A stretch of DNA of 49,356 nt from an uncultured Pelagibacteraceae bacterium (GTDB taxonomy: Bacteria > Pseudomonadota > Alphaproteobacteria > Pelagibacterales > Pelagibacteraceae), in NCBI GenBank assembly GCA_902574725.1, contig CACGPA010000002.1, positions 1 through 49,356 of the forward strand, read 5' to 3'. Positions 25,958 through 37,878 of this stretch are shown one piece after another; position 1 is the first letter of the stretch, and each line of letters starts with the position of its first letter. The translations under genes and the position numbers were made by a program. The notes beneath the pieces are model-generated. The model did no database searches, was not told the DNA's origin, and saw nothing but the letters and a program-made list of their open reading frames with translations.

Positions 25958-27525
25958 TGATAAAAAAAATTTTCATATTATTTAGAATAGCAAGAAAAAT
26001 AGCGTTATCTGATAGCATTAAAATAGTTTCTAAACTTCATGACCTACCTGTGTTTATAAAAATTTTTTTTGGGATTTTTTCTATATCTTTTTCTACAAAA
26101 AAAAACGAAAACCAAAAATTAAGTGATGAGGAAAAACTATGTAATTCAATCGAAGGCATGGGGACCACATTTATTAAATTAGGACAATTTTTAGCAACAA
26201 GGCCTGATATAATTGGTGAAAAAATTTCTAAACAACTTGAAAGGTTACAAGACAGGCTTCCTCCATTTTCAACTTTCGAAGCAAAGCAAATTTTAAAAGA
26301 AGATTTTGGAGAAAATTTATATAAATCAATAATTAATTTTAGCGAACCAGTCGCAGCAGCATCAATAGCTCAAGTTCATAAGGCTCAAATAAATGATAAT
26401 GGCACAGTTAAGGATATTGCAATTAAAATTTTAAGACCAAATATTAAAAAAACATTTAATGATGAGATAGATGCTTTAATGCTTTTGGCTTATTTTGTTG
26501 AAAATATTATTGTAAAAACAAAAAGGCTTAAATTAGTAGAAGTTGTTTTTCTTTTAAAAGAAATAACAAATCATGAAATGGATTTAAGATTTGAAGCGGC
26601 TGCAGCTAATGAATTCGCAGAAAACACAAAAAATGATTCAGGTTTTTATGTTCCAAAAATTTATTGGAATTATACGACTGAAAAAGTTTTAACACTAGAT
26701 TGGGTTGAGGGAATTTCTATTCGAGAAAAAGAATTAATTGAATCAAAAAAAATAAACTTAAATAAAATTTCATCAGATATTATTCAACATTTTTTGAGAC
26801 ATGCTGTAAGAGATGGTTTCTTTCATGCAGACATGCATCAGGGAAACTTATTTATAGACAATTCTGGGTTAATAGTTCCGATAGACTTTGGAATAATGGG
26901 AAGGTTAGACAAACTAAACAGACGCTACTTAGCAGAAATATTATATGGTTTTGTACAAAGAGATTATAAAAAAGTTGCTGAAGTTCATGTTATAGCAGGA
27001 TTGGTTCCAAAAAATGTTAATGTTCATGAATTAGCTCAAGCATTAAGATCTATAGGAGAACCTATTTTTGGCCAGTCAGTAAAGGATATTTCTGGTGGAA
27101 AACTTCTTAAACAATTATTTGATATAACAGAGAAATTTAATATGCAAACTCAACCTCAACTTCTTCTGTTACAAAAAACAATGGTAGTTGTCGAAGGAGT
27201 GGCAAGAAAACTTAACCCCAATACTAATATTTGGGAAACATCAAAACCTGTATTAGAAAAATGGTTAAAAGAAACCAAAGATCCAGTTTCTAATCTTACT
27301 GAAACTTTAAAAGACTCTGCTGAGGTTTTAAAAAAACTTCCAGAACTTCCAAAAATTATGGATAAAGCAAATCAAGCATTAACTTTTCTAGCAAGTGGCC
27401 AAATACCCGAAAATTCAAATTCTTATTCGGCTTTAAAAGATAAAGAGTTAGAAATGAAATCCTTTAGAAATCAAAGTATTATTGGATTATTATTGCTTGT
27501 ATTTTTAAGCTTCATAGTATTTTAA
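25957..27525 (+). CDS. ubiB: ubiquinone biosynthesis atypical kinase/ATPase UbiB
   Basis: 522 residues starting at MIKKIFILFRIARKIAL; the longer ORF start lies inside ubiE. UbiB (ABC1/ADCK) features are the KxGQ motif in TFIKLGQFLATRPDI, the Ala-rich nucleotide loop PVAAASIAQVHKAQI, the catalytic loop HADMHQGNLF and the metal-binding VPIDFGIMGRL. A C-terminal membrane helix (SIIGLLLLVFLSFIVF) anchors it. It supports ubiquinone synthesis in the membrane, probably by extracting or organising lipid intermediates with ATP hydrolysis. It lies between ubiE and coaBC. Confidence 0.96.
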   Translation: MIKKIFILFRIARKIALSDSIKIVSKLHDLPVFIKIFFGIFSISFSTKKNENQKLSDEEKLCNSIEGMGTTFIKLGQFLATRPDIIGEKISKQLERLQDRLPPFSTFEAKQILKEDFGENLYKSIINFSEPVAAASIAQVHKAQINDNGTVKDIAIKILRPNIKKTFNDEIDALMLLAYFVENIIVKTKRLKLVEVVFLLKEITNHEMDLRFEAAAANEFAENTKNDSGFYVPKIYWNYTTEKVLTLDWVEGISIREKELIESKKINLNKISSDIIQHFLRHAVRDGFFHADMHQGNLFIDNSGLIVPIDFGIMGRLDKLNRRYLAEILYGFVQRDYKKVAEVHVIAGLVPKNVNVHELAQALRSIGEPIFGQSVKDISGGKLLKQLFDITEKFNMQTQPQLLLLQKTMVVVEGVARKLNPNTNIWETSKPVLEKWLKETKDPVSNLTETLKDSAEVLKKLPELPKIMDKANQALTFLASGQIPENSNSYSALKDKELEMKSFRNQSIIGLLLLVFLSFIVF

Positions 27526-27531
27526 TTCCCC

Positions 27532-28731
27532 ATGAATAATTTTGAAAACAAAAAAATATTATTAATTATTTGCGGAGGAATCGCTGCATATAAAAGTTTG
27601 GAAATTATAAGACTTTTAAAAAAAAAAGGTGCTCTAGTTAAGACTATACTTACAAAGAATGCTAATAGATTTGTTACACCTCTATCAGTAACTTCTCTTT
27701 CTAAAGAAAAAGTATACTCAGATCTATTTGATCATAAAAATGAAGCCGAAATGGATCATATATCTCTTTCAAGATGGTCTGATTTAATTTTAATAGCCCC
27801 AGCAACTGCTAATACCATTTCTAAAATTGCTTTTGGAATTGCTGACGATTTAGCATCTACAGTAGTGTTGGCCTCAGATAAAAAAATTTTTTTAGCTCCA
27901 GCTATGAACGTAAGAATGTGGGAACATCCCTCAAGCAAAGACAATGTAAAAAAAATAAGAAATATTGGTTATGAAATTATAGGTCCAGAAATAGGTGATA
28001 TGGCATGTGGTGAATATGGTGAAGGCAAAATGACTGAACCAGAAGCAATAATTGCTTGTATTGAAAATCATTTTAAAAATAAAACAAATAATAAAAAATT
28101 TAAAGCTTTAGTAACTGCTGGACCAACATTAGAGTATATAGACCCAGTAAGATATATAGCTAATAAATCTAGTGGAAAACAAGGTTATGCAATTGCAAAA
28201 TCATTAAAAAATAATGGTTTTGAAACTACATTAATTTCTGGTCCTACAAATTTAGATCTAATTCCAGGAGTAAATACAATTAGAGTAAACTCAGCAAAAG
28301 AAATGTTAGACGCAACTCTTAAAAAGCTTCCTGCCGACGTTGCTATCTTTGCAGCAGCAGTAGCGGATTATAAAGTTAATAAAATAGAGAGTGAAAAAAT
28401 AAAAAAAAAGGATAATTTAACCTTATCTTTAGAAAAAAATGTGGATATTTTAGGACATATTTCTAAACATAATTCTCTTAGACCTAAACTCGTTATTGGT
28501 TTCGCGGCTGAAACAAATGAGTTAGAAAAAAATTCACAAAAAAAACTACTAGAAAAAAATTGCGACTGGATTATAGCAAACGACATTTCTAATGCTGATA
28601 TTGGATTTGATTCTGAATATAACGAAGTTTCCATTTTTTATAAAAATATGAAAAAAGAAAAAATTCAAAAAGTTAAAAAATCAATTGTAGCAGATGAAAT
28701 AGTAAAAAGAGTAATTGAACAAATTAATTAA
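27532..28731 (+). CDS. coaBC: bifunctional phosphopantothenoylcysteine decarboxylase/synthetase CoaBC (Dfp)
   Basis: 399 residues. The N-terminal CoaC flavoprotein half has GGIAAYKSLEIIRLLKK, the active His region EAEMDHISLSRWSD, the PAMNVRMWEHPS motif and the Cys loop MACGEYGEGKMTEPEA. The C-terminal CoaB half starts near residue 185 with ALVTAGPTLEYIDPVRYIAN and has AAVADYKVNKIESEKIKK with the synthetase Lys. It makes 4'-phosphopantetheine from phosphopantothenate and cysteine for CoA synthesis. It follows ubiB by six bases and precedes dut by four. Confidence 0.96.
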   Translation: MNNFENKKILLIICGGIAAYKSLEIIRLLKKKGALVKTILTKNANRFVTPLSVTSLSKEKVYSDLFDHKNEAEMDHISLSRWSDLILIAPATANTISKIAFGIADDLASTVVLASDKKIFLAPAMNVRMWEHPSSKDNVKKIRNIGYEIIGPEIGDMACGEYGEGKMTEPEAIIACIENHFKNKTNNKKFKALVTAGPTLEYIDPVRYIANKSSGKQGYAIAKSLKNNGFETTLISGPTNLDLIPGVNTIRVNSAKEMLDATLKKLPADVAIFAAAVADYKVNKIESEKIKKKDNLTLSLEKNVDILGHISKHNSLRPKLVIGFAAETNELEKNSQKKLLEKNCDWIIANDISNADIGFDSEYNEVSIFYKNMKKEKIQKVKKSIVADEIVKRVIEQIN

Positions 28732-28735
28732 TTAA

Positions 28736-29173
28736 ATGGTTAAAGTTTTAATTAAAAAACTTGATCCAAAAGTTGAGTTACCGATTTATAAAACCGAAGG
28801 ATCATCTGGCATGGATTTAATGGCATTCACAGATAAACCAATAAAAATCCCTGCAAATAGCTCTGCATTAATTCCAACTGGGATTTCATTGGCAATACCT
28901 AATGATCTTGAAATTCAAATAAGACCAAGATCTGGACTAGCGGCAAAATCAAGTATTAGCGTATTAAACTCACCTGGAACGATTGATAGCGATTATAGAG
29001 GAGAGCTAAAAATAATTCTTTTCAATCATGGAAATAAAGAATTTATAATTAAAAATAATGATAGAGTCGCTCAAATAATTTTAATGCCTGTTTTAAAAAT
29101 GGATTTTGAAGAAGTAGATGAATTACCAGAAAGTATTAGAGGGTCGGGTGGTTTTGGATCTACAGGAAAATGA
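28736..29173 (+). CDS. dut: deoxyuridine 5'-triphosphate nucleotidohydrolase
   Basis: 145 residues with the five dUTPase motifs: GSSGMDLMAF, RPRSGLAAKSSIS, LNSPGTIDSDYRGELKIILF, NNDRVAQIILMP, and the flexible C-terminal arm RGSGGFGSTGK. It acts as a trimer and hydrolyses dUTP to dUMP, keeping uracil out of DNA and supplying thymidylate synthesis. It overlaps the following MoeB/ThiF-like gene by four bases (ATGA). Confidence 0.97.
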   Translation: MVKVLIKKLDPKVELPIYKTEGSSGMDLMAFTDKPIKIPANSSALIPTGISLAIPNDLEIQIRPRSGLAAKSSISVLNSPGTIDSDYRGELKIILFNHGNKEFIIKNNDRVAQIILMPVLKMDFEEVDELPESIRGSGGFGSTGK

Positions 29174-29925
29174 GTAATATCCTAAGTAAAAAACAGATTG
29201 AAAGATACTCAAGACAAATAGTCCTAAAAAAAATTGGAACATTTGGGCAAAAACTAATTTTAAAATCTAAAGTTTTAATAGTTGGTGCAGGTGGACTTGG
29301 ATGTCCAGTTGCAGACTATCTATGCAGAGCAGGTGTTGGCACTATTGGTATTATTGATGATGATAAAGTTAGTATCTCTAATATTCATAGACAACCTTTT
29401 TTTACTTCTAAAGATGTAGGAAAATTAAAGGTTAAAATTATAAAAAAAAAAATTAAATTAATTAATCCTGAAACAAAAATAGTAATTTATAAAAAAAAAA
29501 TTACAAAATTAAACATAATAAAAATTATTAAAAATTTTGATATAATTGTGGATGGATCAGATAATTTTAAAACAAAATTTTTATTAAATAAATATTCTCT
29601 TCAATATAAGAAAATTTTAATAGTAGGAGCCATAAGTAAATTTGATGGACATATTTTTTCATTTAATTTTAAAAATAAAACACCTTGTTTAAAATGTTTT
29701 TATCAGACAGATATATCAGATGAAATTCTTGACTGTGAATCTGAAGGTGTTTTAGGCCCTCTCGCTGGAATAGTTGGAAACATACAAGCCAGTGAGGTGC
29801 TAAAAAACATTTTAAAATTAAATAATAATTTAAATGGAGAAATATTAATATTAAATTTATTAAGTCTTAACTTTAGAAAGGTAAAATTTAAAAAAAATAA
29901 AAATTGTATATGCAAAAAAAAATAA
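29170..29925 (+). CDS. HesA/MoeB/ThiF-family E1-like adenylyltransferase
   Basis: 251 residues. The ATP-binding motif is VLIVGAGGLGCPVADYLCRAG near residue 37, with IDDDKVSISNIHRQPFF and DGSDNFKTKFLLN following. The loop with the likely catalytic Cys is DCESEGVLGPLAGIVGNIQA. The first zinc pair is PCLKCFY, but the second reads CIC at the very end instead of the common CXXC, so zinc binding may be altered. Such proteins activate the C-terminus of MoaD or ThiS for sulfur transfer in molybdopterin or thiamine synthesis. No rhodanese domain is attached. Which partner applies cannot be decided here. Confidence 0.88.
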   Translation: MSNILSKKQIERYSRQIVLKKIGTFGQKLILKSKVLIVGAGGLGCPVADYLCRAGVGTIGIIDDDKVSISNIHRQPFFTSKDVGKLKVKIIKKKIKLINPETKIVIYKKKITKLNIIKIIKNFDIIVDGSDNFKTKFLLNKYSLQYKKILIVGAISKFDGHIFSFNFKNKTPCLKCFYQTDISDEILDCESEGVLGPLAGIVGNIQASEVLKNILKLNNNLNGEILILNLLSLNFRKVKFKKNKNCICKKK

Positions 29926-30359
29926 TTTTTTTTCTTTTATTTTTAAATCTAACATCTACTTCTTTTGCTATTGAAAAAGATTATTTTATGATGCTAAAAT
30001 ATTCTAAAGTAAATGTTAGATTTGGTCCTAGTCGTGATTATCCTGTTAAATTTATCTACAAAAAAGCATTCTTACCAGTTAAAGTAATTGATAAAAAAGA
30101 AAACTTTAGAAAAATAATAGATCATAAAAAGAATAGTGGATGGATACATATTTCACAGCTTAAAAAATCTAACTCCTTTATAATTTTATCTGATAAAATA
30201 CTTTTTAAAAAATCTACAATAAATTCTAAACCACTAGTTAATTTACACAGTGGAAGATTACTACTAGTCAAAAAATGTAAGAAAAAGTGGTGCAAAGTAT
30301 CAACAGATAAATACACGGGATGGATAAAAACAAACGATGTTTTTGGAATTAATAAATAA
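29910..30359 (+). CDS. secreted SH3-domain (SH3_3/SH3b-like) protein
   Basis: I prefer the Met at 29910 (MQKKIIFFLLFLNLTSTSFA) because it gives a standard signal peptide with cleavage after SFA; the track start is two codons upstream. About 149 residues. Two bacterial SH3-like repeats follow: YSKVNVRFGPSRDYPV to GWIHISQLKK, and SDKILFKKSTINSKPLVNL to GWIKTNDVFGI. Proteins of this kind are exported and thought to bind cell-wall or other ligands; no catalytic domain is attached. The start overlaps the preceding MoeB/ThiF-like gene by 16 bases. It converges on katG with four bases between stops. Confidence 0.8.
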   Translation: MQKKIIFFLLFLNLTSTSFAIEKDYFMMLKYSKVNVRFGPSRDYPVKFIYKKAFLPVKVIDKKENFRKIIDHKKNSGWIHISQLKKSNSFIILSDKILFKKSTINSKPLVNLHSGRLLLVKKCKKKWCKVSTDKYTGWIKTNDVFGINK

Positions 30360-30363
30360 TATT

Positions 30364-32589
<2,226 letters not shown>

Positions 32590-32597
32590 TTATAATT

Positions 32598-32638
32598 ATT
32601 ATAAAAAAGAGTCAATATATTAGAATGATTCTAATATA
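32598..32638 (-). promoter_or_regulatory. katG promoter with 23-bp palindromic Irr/PerR-type operator
   Basis: A perfect 23-base palindrome, TATATTAGAAT-G-ATTCTAATATA (32616-32638), has the core TTAGAATNATTCTAA. As I recall the consensus sites, this resembles both the Irr ICE box and PerR-type 7-1-7 boxes. A consensus -10, TATAAT, lies on the reverse strand at 32598-32603, so the palindrome would cover the -35 region. TTGACT (32610-32615) next to the palindrome with TAAAAT 17 bases on is a second possible promoter. Occupancy by a Fur-family dimer would block katG transcription. Confidence 0.65.
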
Positions 32639-32643
32639 CTCTT
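32603..32643 (-). terminator. candidate intrinsic terminator of irr, built on the katG operator
   Basis: On the reverse strand AAGAGTATATTAGAA can pair with TTCTAATAT-ATTG-ACTCTT, a 15-base-pair stem with one 4-base bulge and a TCA loop. It is followed directly by six T. It lies just after the irr stop. The same bases form the katG operator palindrome. The stem is AT-rich, so strength is uncertain. Confidence 0.5.
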
Positions 32644-32651
32644 AGTTGAAA

Positions 32652-33068
32652 TTAATTATTATTTGCAATTTTAATTAAAACTTCAATAGACTTGATTTTC
32701 TTTCCTGGCAAAGTTTTTTTTATTTTAATTTTATCTATATTCTTATCATCTAAATCAATTAACTCATTTGTGCTTTCATTAAAAAAATGATGATGATTGG
32801 ATGTGTTTGTATCAAAATAATTTTTTTCACTATTTATTGAAATTTCTTTTAAATAACCTTTTTTTTTAAATGCTTTGACAGTATTATAAACTGTGGCCTG
32901 TGAAATTTTTTGATTTTTTTTTTTTAGTAAAAGTTCCTTTAATTCATTAATAGTAAAATGAAATGTTTCTTTACGATTAAAGAGCTCCTCGCATATTCTA
33001 ATTCTCTGTTTGGTAGGCCTTAAACCCACAAACCTCAATTTTTCAATAAAAACGCTATTATTATTCAT
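32652..33068 (-). CDS. irr: Fur-family iron/heme or peroxide response regulator, Irr-like
   Basis: 138 residues. The winged-helix part has FVGLRPTKQRIRICEELF and the recognition helix ISQATVYNTVKAFKKKGYLKE. The metal/heme region has NYFDTNTSNHHHFFNESTNELIDLD. The GLRPT-QR start, the FDTN segment and the three-His run are features of alphaproteobacterial Irr rather than Fur. A second, true Fur is encoded at 47884-48291. No CXXC zinc pair is seen. Irr reports iron via heme and often shares this place beside fabA in alphaproteobacteria; adjacency to katG makes a peroxide-responsive role an alternative. It is divergent from fabA. Confidence 0.85.
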   Translation of the reverse strand: MNNNSVFIEKLRFVGLRPTKQRIRICEELFNRKETFHFTINELKELLLKKKNQKISQATVYNTVKAFKKKGYLKEISINSEKNYFDTNTSNHHHFFNESTNELIDLDDKNIDKIKIKKTLPGKKIKSIEVLIKIANNN

Positions 33069-33149
33069 TTTTTTTTATCAAATTTATAACAATTGAAAGT
33101 AAATTGTATATTGTAATATTAATAAATAAAGTATTAAAGATCTATATTT

Positions 33150-33653
33150 ATGGAAAAAAAATCATCATTCTCCTATGAAGATTTAATTAGTTGCGGAAAT
33201 GGTGAGCTTTTTGGCCCTGGTAATGCAAAACTTCCTTTACCACCTATGCTGATGTTTGACAGAATTAGTGAAATTAGAGAAGATGGAGGAAATTTTAAAA
33301 AAGGATTTTTAAAAGCGGAATTAGATATAAAGGACGATCTTTGGTTTTTTAATTGTCACTTTAAAGAAGATCCTGTTATGCCAGGTTGTCTTGGTTTAGA
33401 TGCCATGTGGCAATTAGTAGGTTTTTATCTTGGATGGCTTGGAAATCCAGGAAGAGGGAGAGCTTTAGGAGTCAGCACTGTAAAATTTACTGGAGAAGTG
33501 TTAAAGAATATTAAATTAGCAACTTACGAAATTGATATGAAAAGAATTTTAATAAAAGAAGGAACAACAGTAGGATTAGCTAATGGCATACTAAAAGCAG
33601 ATGATAAAAAAATTTATTCTGCTGAAAATTTAAAAGTAGGATTATTTAAATAA
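33150..33653 (+). CDS. fabA: 3-hydroxydecanoyl-ACP dehydratase/isomerase
   Basis: 167 residues, standard length. The active-site His is in [20 protein letters not shown] and the following helix has the catalytic Asp ([15 protein letters not shown]). Other family blocks are [12 protein letters not shown] and [17 protein letters not shown]. The dimeric enzyme dehydrates the C10 hydroxyacyl-ACP and isomerises the double bond, opening the unsaturated fatty-acid branch. fabB follows with a one-base overlap (TAATG), then fabI. Confidence 0.97.
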   Translation: MEKKSSFSYEDLISCGNGELFGPGNAKLPLPPMLMFDRISEIREDGGNFKKGFLKAELDIKDDLWFFNCHFKEDPVMPGCLGLDAMWQLVGFYLGWLGNPGRGRALGVSTVKFTGEVLKNIKLATYEIDMKRILIKEGTTVGLANGILKADDKKIYSAENLKVGLFK

Positions 33654-34864
33654 TGAAAAGAGTAGTTGTAACTGGTATTGGAGTCGTATCTTGTTTAGGA
33701 AATAATCAAGAAGAAGTTTATAAATCATTATTAAATTCAAAATCTGGAATTACATTTTCTGAAGAATATAAAGAATATAACTTAAAAAGTAATATTCATG
33801 GTAAACCAAATATTAAACTTGAGGATCATGTTGATAGAAAATTTATAAGATTTATGGGTCCAGGATCAGCATATAATTATATTTCGATGAATGAAGCTGT
33901 TAAAGACTCAGGTTTAGAAGAAAAAGATGTAAGCAACACTTCAACAGGTATGATTATGGGATCTGGTGGACCTTCAATTCAAAATGTTATTTTAGCAGCT
34001 GACAAAACACGTGAAAAAAATCCAAAAAAAATGGGACCATTTATTGTTCCAAGAACTATGTCTAGCACCGCTTCTGCTACATTAGCAGTACCATTTAAAA
34101 TTAAAGGTGTTAACTATACAATTAGTTCTGCTTGCGCAACCAGCGGACATTGTATTGGAAATGCGATGGAGCTAATCCAACTTGGAAAACAAAATATTGT
34201 TTTTGCTGGTGGAAGTGATGAAGTTCACTTTGCAATGTCAGCAATGTTTGATGCAATGACTGCTTTATCCTCAAAATACAATGATACTCCAGAAAAAGCC
34301 TCTAGGCCATATGACAAAACTAGAGATGGATTTGTAATTTCAGGTGGTGGCGGTGTTTTAGTGCTTGAAGAATATGAGCATGCAAAAGCAAGAGGGGCAA
34401 AAATTTATGCTGAGTTAACTGGTTATGGTGCCACGTCTGATGGTTACGATATGGTAGCTCCATCAGGTGAAGGCGCAGTAAGGTGCATGCAAATGGCTTT
34501 AAGTACAAGTAAAAATAAAATTGATTATTTAAATACGCACGGAACTTCAACTCCAGTAGGTGATATAACTGAACTAAAAGCGGTAGGGGAAGTTTTTAAA
34601 GATAATGTTCCTAAAATAAGTTCTACAAAATCTCTTTCTGGTCACTCGTTAGGAGCAACTTCGGTACATGAAGCAGTTTATAGTTTAATAATGATGAAAA
34701 ATAATTTTATCTCAGCATCTATAAACATAACTGACATGGATGATGAGGCAAAAAAATATCCTATAGTTACAAAGGTTGAAAAAGATGTAACTTTAAATTC
34801 TATCATGTCAAATAGTTTTGGATTTGGAGGAACTAACGCAACTTTAGTTTTTGAAAAGGTTTAA
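33653..34864 (+). CDS. fabB: 3-oxoacyl-ACP synthase I
   Basis: 403 residues. The nucleophile is in [19 protein letters not shown] near residue 163, and the two catalytic His are in [12 protein letters not shown] and [15 protein letters not shown]. The C-terminal [17 protein letters not shown] is the usual end of the family. Its place directly after fabA supports the FabB assignment over FabF. It elongates unsaturated acyl-ACP with malonyl-ACP and is coupled to fabA by TAATG. Confidence 0.96.
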   Translation: MKRVVVTGIGVVSCLGNNQEEVYKSLLNSKSGITFSEEYKEYNLKSNIHGKPNIKLEDHVDRKFIRFMGPGSAYNYISMNEAVKDSGLEEKDVSNTSTGMIMGSGGPSIQNVILAADKTREKNPKKMGPFIVPRTMSSTASATLAVPFKIKGVNYTISSACATSGHCIGNAMELIQLGKQNIVFAGGSDEVHFAMSAMFDAMTALSSKYNDTPEKASRPYDKTRDGFVISGGGGVLVLEEYEHAKARGAKIYAELTGYGATSDGYDMVAPSGEGAVRCMQMALSTSKNKIDYLNTHGTSTPVGDITELKAVGEVFKDNVPKISSTKSLSGHSLGATSVHEAVYSLIMMKNNFISASINITDMDDEAKKYPIVTKVEKDVTLNSIMSNSFGFGGTNATLVFEKV

Positions 34865-34867
34865 TTT

Positions 34868-35653
34868 ATGAGTTTAATGAAAGGTAAAAAAGGATTAATC
34901 ATGGGAGTGGCAAATGAAAGATCTATTGCCTGGGGTATTTCTCAAAAATTAGCTGACGCTGGAGCAGAATTAGCATTTACTTATCTAGGTGATGCCTTAA
35001 AAAAAAGAGTAATTCCTCTTGCAGAAAAATTAAATTCAAATGTTACTTTTAGCTGTGATGTTGAGAAAAAAGAGGAAGTAACAAAACTTTTTGAAGATAT
35101 AAAATCTAAATGGGGTCAAATTGATTTTGTTGTTCATGCAGTTGCCTTTTCGGACAAGTCAGAATTATCAGGAGAATATTTAAATACTACTAGAGAAAAT
35201 TTTTTAAGAAGTATGTTAATTTCATGCTTTTCATTTACAGAGGTTGCAAAAGAAGCTTCTAAAATAATGAATAAAGGTGGAAGCATGCTTACTTTAACTT
35301 ACGAGTCTAACAAAGCTATTCCAAATTATAATGTAATGGGTGTTTGTAAATCTGCTCTTGAAGCAAGTGTTAAATACTTAGCAAGAGATTTAGGTCCAAA
35401 AGGTATGAGAGTAAACGCAATAAGTGCAGGACCAATTAAAACTCTAGCTGCATCTGCAATTGGGGATGCAAAATTTCTTTATAAGTGGAATGAAGATCAT
35501 TCTTTCTTAAAGAGAAACGTAGACATCCATGATGTTGGAAACTCAGCTTTATACCTATTAAGTGATCTTGGTGGTGGTGTTACTGGTGAAATTCATTATG
35601 TAGATGCTGGATATAATAAAGTAGGAATGCCAGATCCTAAAAACATCACTTAA
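34868..35653 (+). CDS. fabI: enoyl-ACP reductase (NADH)
   Basis: 261 residues, short-chain dehydrogenase fold. The cofactor region is GVANERSIAWGISQKLADAG, with CDVEKKEEVTKLF following. The catalytic Tyr-x6-Lys appears as YNVMGVCKSALEASV, and GPIKTLAASAIGDAKF is the substrate-loop signature of FabI. It reduces the enoyl-ACP double bond in each elongation round. It follows fabB after three bases, completing the fabA-fabB-fabI operon. Confidence 0.97.
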   Translation: MSLMKGKKGLIMGVANERSIAWGISQKLADAGAELAFTYLGDALKKRVIPLAEKLNSNVTFSCDVEKKEEVTKLFEDIKSKWGQIDFVVHAVAFSDKSELSGEYLNTTRENFLRSMLISCFSFTEVAKEASKIMNKGGSMLTLTYESNKAIPNYNVMGVCKSALEASVKYLARDLGPKGMRVNAISAGPIKTLAASAIGDAKFLYKWNEDHSFLKRNVDIHDVGNSALYLLSDLGGGVTGEIHYVDAGYNKVGMPDPKNIT

Positions 35654-35657
35654 TATT

Positions 35658-35771
35658 ATGTCCAAAAGATATAGTGGAAAATCATTTAAAGACTCGAGTG
35701 TAATGAAAAAATCTAAACTTTCTTTTAAAGAAAAAAGAAAACTTAAAAGAGAAAAGAAGAAGAATAAATAA
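35658..35771 (+). CDS. 37-residue Lys/Ser-rich basic peptide after fabI
   Basis: A frame below the track limit starts five bases after the fabI stop and encodes MSKRYSGKSFKDSSVMKKSK, then a dense basic end (EKRKLKREKKKNK). I do not recognise a family. Spacing suggests it is the last gene of the fab operon. Strongly basic, with no signal peptide or membrane segment, so nucleic-acid or ribosome contact is the natural guess. Random Lys-rich frames do occur in such AT-rich DNA, hence moderate confidence. Confidence 0.45.
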   Translation: MSKRYSGKSFKDSSVMKKSKLSFKEKRKLKREKKKNK

Positions 35772-35772
35772 A

Positions 35773-35797
35773 AGGGCTTTTTATTGCCAGGTGCCCT
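35773..35797 (-). terminator. weak candidate terminator downstream of pnp
   Basis: On the reverse strand AGGGC pairs with GCCCT across a 15-base loop and is followed by TTTTATTTATT. The stem is only five base pairs but GC-rich, unusual for this DNA. It lies between the convergent pnp and fab-operon ends and may serve either. Confidence 0.4.
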
Positions 35798-35805
35798 AAA
35801 ATTAA

Positions 35806-37878
35806 TTAAACAGCTGCTTGTTTAATAGATAGTTTTACTTTGCCTCTATCAAAACCGATGACTTTAACTTTAACTTCATCACCTTCTTTTACAACATCAG
35901 TTACTTTAGCAACTCTTTTGTCAGCAAGTTCAGAAATATGAACAAGACCATCTTGTTTTCCTAAAAAATTAACAAATGCTCCAAATTCCATAATTTTCAT
36001 AACTTTACCATTATAAATTTTATTTAATTCAGCTTTAGCAGTTAGGTCTTTAATAAATTGTAGAGCAATATTTCTAGACTCTTCGTCTGGTGCAGCAACT
36101 GTTACAACACCTTCATCATTGACATCAACTTTAGCTCCGGATTTTTCAACTATCTCTCTTATAGTTGCGCCACCCTTTCCAATTACAGTAGCAATATCTT
36201 TTTTATCTACAGTTATTTTTTCCATTTTTGGAGTATGTTTGCCGACATCCGCTCTTGATTTATCTAAAGCTTTATTCATTTCACCTAATATGTGAATTCT
36301 TCCATCTTTAGCTTGATTTAAAGCTTGTTCCATTATTTCAAATGTAATTCCTGTAATTTTAATATCCATTTGAAGTGAAGTTATTCCATTTTTTGTTCCT
36401 GCAACTTTAAAATCCATATCACCAAGATGATCTTCATCTCCTAAAATGTCTGATAAAACACTAAAATCTTTTCCTTCTTTTATTAATCCCATTGCAATAC
36501 CTGCTACTGGTTCTTTTATTGGAACACCCGCATCCATCAATGCTAATGAAGTTCCACAAACCGTTGCCATTGAAGATGATCCATTAGATTCTGTGATTTC
36601 TGATACAATCCTGAATGTATACGGAAAACTTTCTTTTGGAGGTAAAGATGACTTAATAGCTCTCCATGCTAATTTTCCATGTCCTATTTCTCTTCTCCCT
36701 GTTCCTATTCTGCCAGTTTCACCTACAGAAAATGGGGGAAAATTATAATGAAGCATAAATCTTTGTCTAACCAATCCATCTAATGTCTCAATTCTTTGTT
36801 CATCATCTGAAGTCCCAAGCGTTGTAGTAACAATTGCTTGTGTTTCACCTCTAGTAAATAGAGCTGACCCATGAGTTCTTGGTAAAATTCCAACTTCACA
36901 CTCTATGGGTCTTACATCTGCCAAACCTCTACCATCTATTCTTTTTTTATTTTTGAGAATGTCTGTTCTTACAATTTTTTTTTCTAAATTTTTTAACTCA
37001 TGGTTAACATCTAGCTCAGAAATATTTTCATCTTCTTCATAAAGTTTTTTTGCTCTCTCGGTTATATTAGATATAAGGTTAGATCTTTCTTGTTTATCTT
37101 TTATTGAAAAAGCTTTTTTTAGTTCAGCAGTAAATTCTTTATCTAATCTTTTCTTTACCTCTGAGAGATCTTTTTTTTCTATTATCCAGTCAGGTTTTTT
37201 ACAATCTTTTGCAAGATCTTCAATCATTTTAATGATTGGAATAAAATTTTCATGACCAAATTTTACAGCTTTTAACATTTCTTCTTCACTTAAACCAATT
37301 GCTTCAGATTCAACCATTAAAACTGCATCTTTAGTTCCAGCAACAACTAAATCTAATTTGGATTTTTCTAATTCATTTTTTGAAGGATTTAAAACATATT
37401 TCCCATCAATAAAACCAACTCTAGAAGCACCTACAGGACCCATAAATGGCATTCCTGAAATAGCAAGTGCTGCTGAAGATGCAATTATTGATAAAATATC
37501 GGATTCATTTTCTTTATCATAAGAAATAACTGTAGGAAGTAATTGTACTTCATTTCTAAATTCATCAGGAAACAAAGGTCTTATAGGTCTATCAATCAAC
37601 CTTGAGGTAAGTGTTTCGCTCTCTGTTGGTCTTGCTTCTCTTTTAAAATAACCCCCTGGTATTTTTCCTGCAGAATAATATTTTTCTTGGTAATTTACTG
37701 ATAGTGGAAAATAATCCACCTCAGGATTTACCTTTTTGGCTCCGACTACTGTTGCCATCACAACAGTCTCTCCACAACGAGCTATTATCGCACCATCTGC
37801 TTGTCTTGCTATCTTTCCTGTTTCTAAACTAATTTTTTTTCCGTTTAATTCTATTTCTTTTTTATTAACTTTGAACAT
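35806..37878 (-). CDS. pnp: polyribonucleotide nucleotidyltransferase (PNPase)
   Basis: 690 residues. Two RNase PH-like domains are present; the second carries [29 protein letters not shown] and [20 protein letters not shown]. They are followed by a KH domain ([20 protein letters not shown]) and an S1 domain ([26 protein letters not shown]). The trimer degrades RNA from the 3' end with phosphate and can add tails. It starts one base from the end of rpsO, an order conserved in most proteobacteria. It is the last gene of the minus-strand block. Confidence 0.97.
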   Translation of the reverse strand: MFKVNKKEIELNGKKISLETGKIARQADGAIIARCGETVVMATVVGAKKVNPEVDYFPLSVNYQEKYYSAGKIPGGYFKREARPTESETLTSRLIDRPIRPLFPDEFRNEVQLLPTVISYDKENESDILSIIASSAALAISGMPFMGPVGASRVGFIDGKYVLNPSKNELEKSKLDLVVAGTKDAVLMVESEAIGLSEEEMLKAVKFGHENFIPIIKMIEDLAKDCKKPDWIIEKKDLSEVKKRLDKEFTAELKKAFSIKDKQERSNLISNITERAKKLYEEDENISELDVNHELKNLEKKIVRTDILKNKKRIDGRGLADVRPIECEVGILPRTHGSALFTRGETQAIVTTTLGTSDDEQRIETLDGLVRQRFMLHYNFPPFSVGETGRIGTGRREIGHGKLAWRAIKSSLPPKESFPYTFRIVSEITESNGSSSMATVCGTSLALMDAGVPIKEPVAGIAMGLIKEGKDFSVLSDILGDEDHLGDMDFKVAGTKNGITSLQMDIKITGITFEIMEQALNQAKDGRIHILGEMNKALDKSRADVGKHTPKMEKITVDKKDIATVIGKGGATIREIVEKSGAKVDVNDEGVVTVAAPDEESRNIALQFIKDLTAKAELNKIYNGKVMKIMEFGAFVNFLGKQDGLVHISELADKRVAKVTDVVKEGDEVKVKVIGFDRGKVKLSIKQAAV

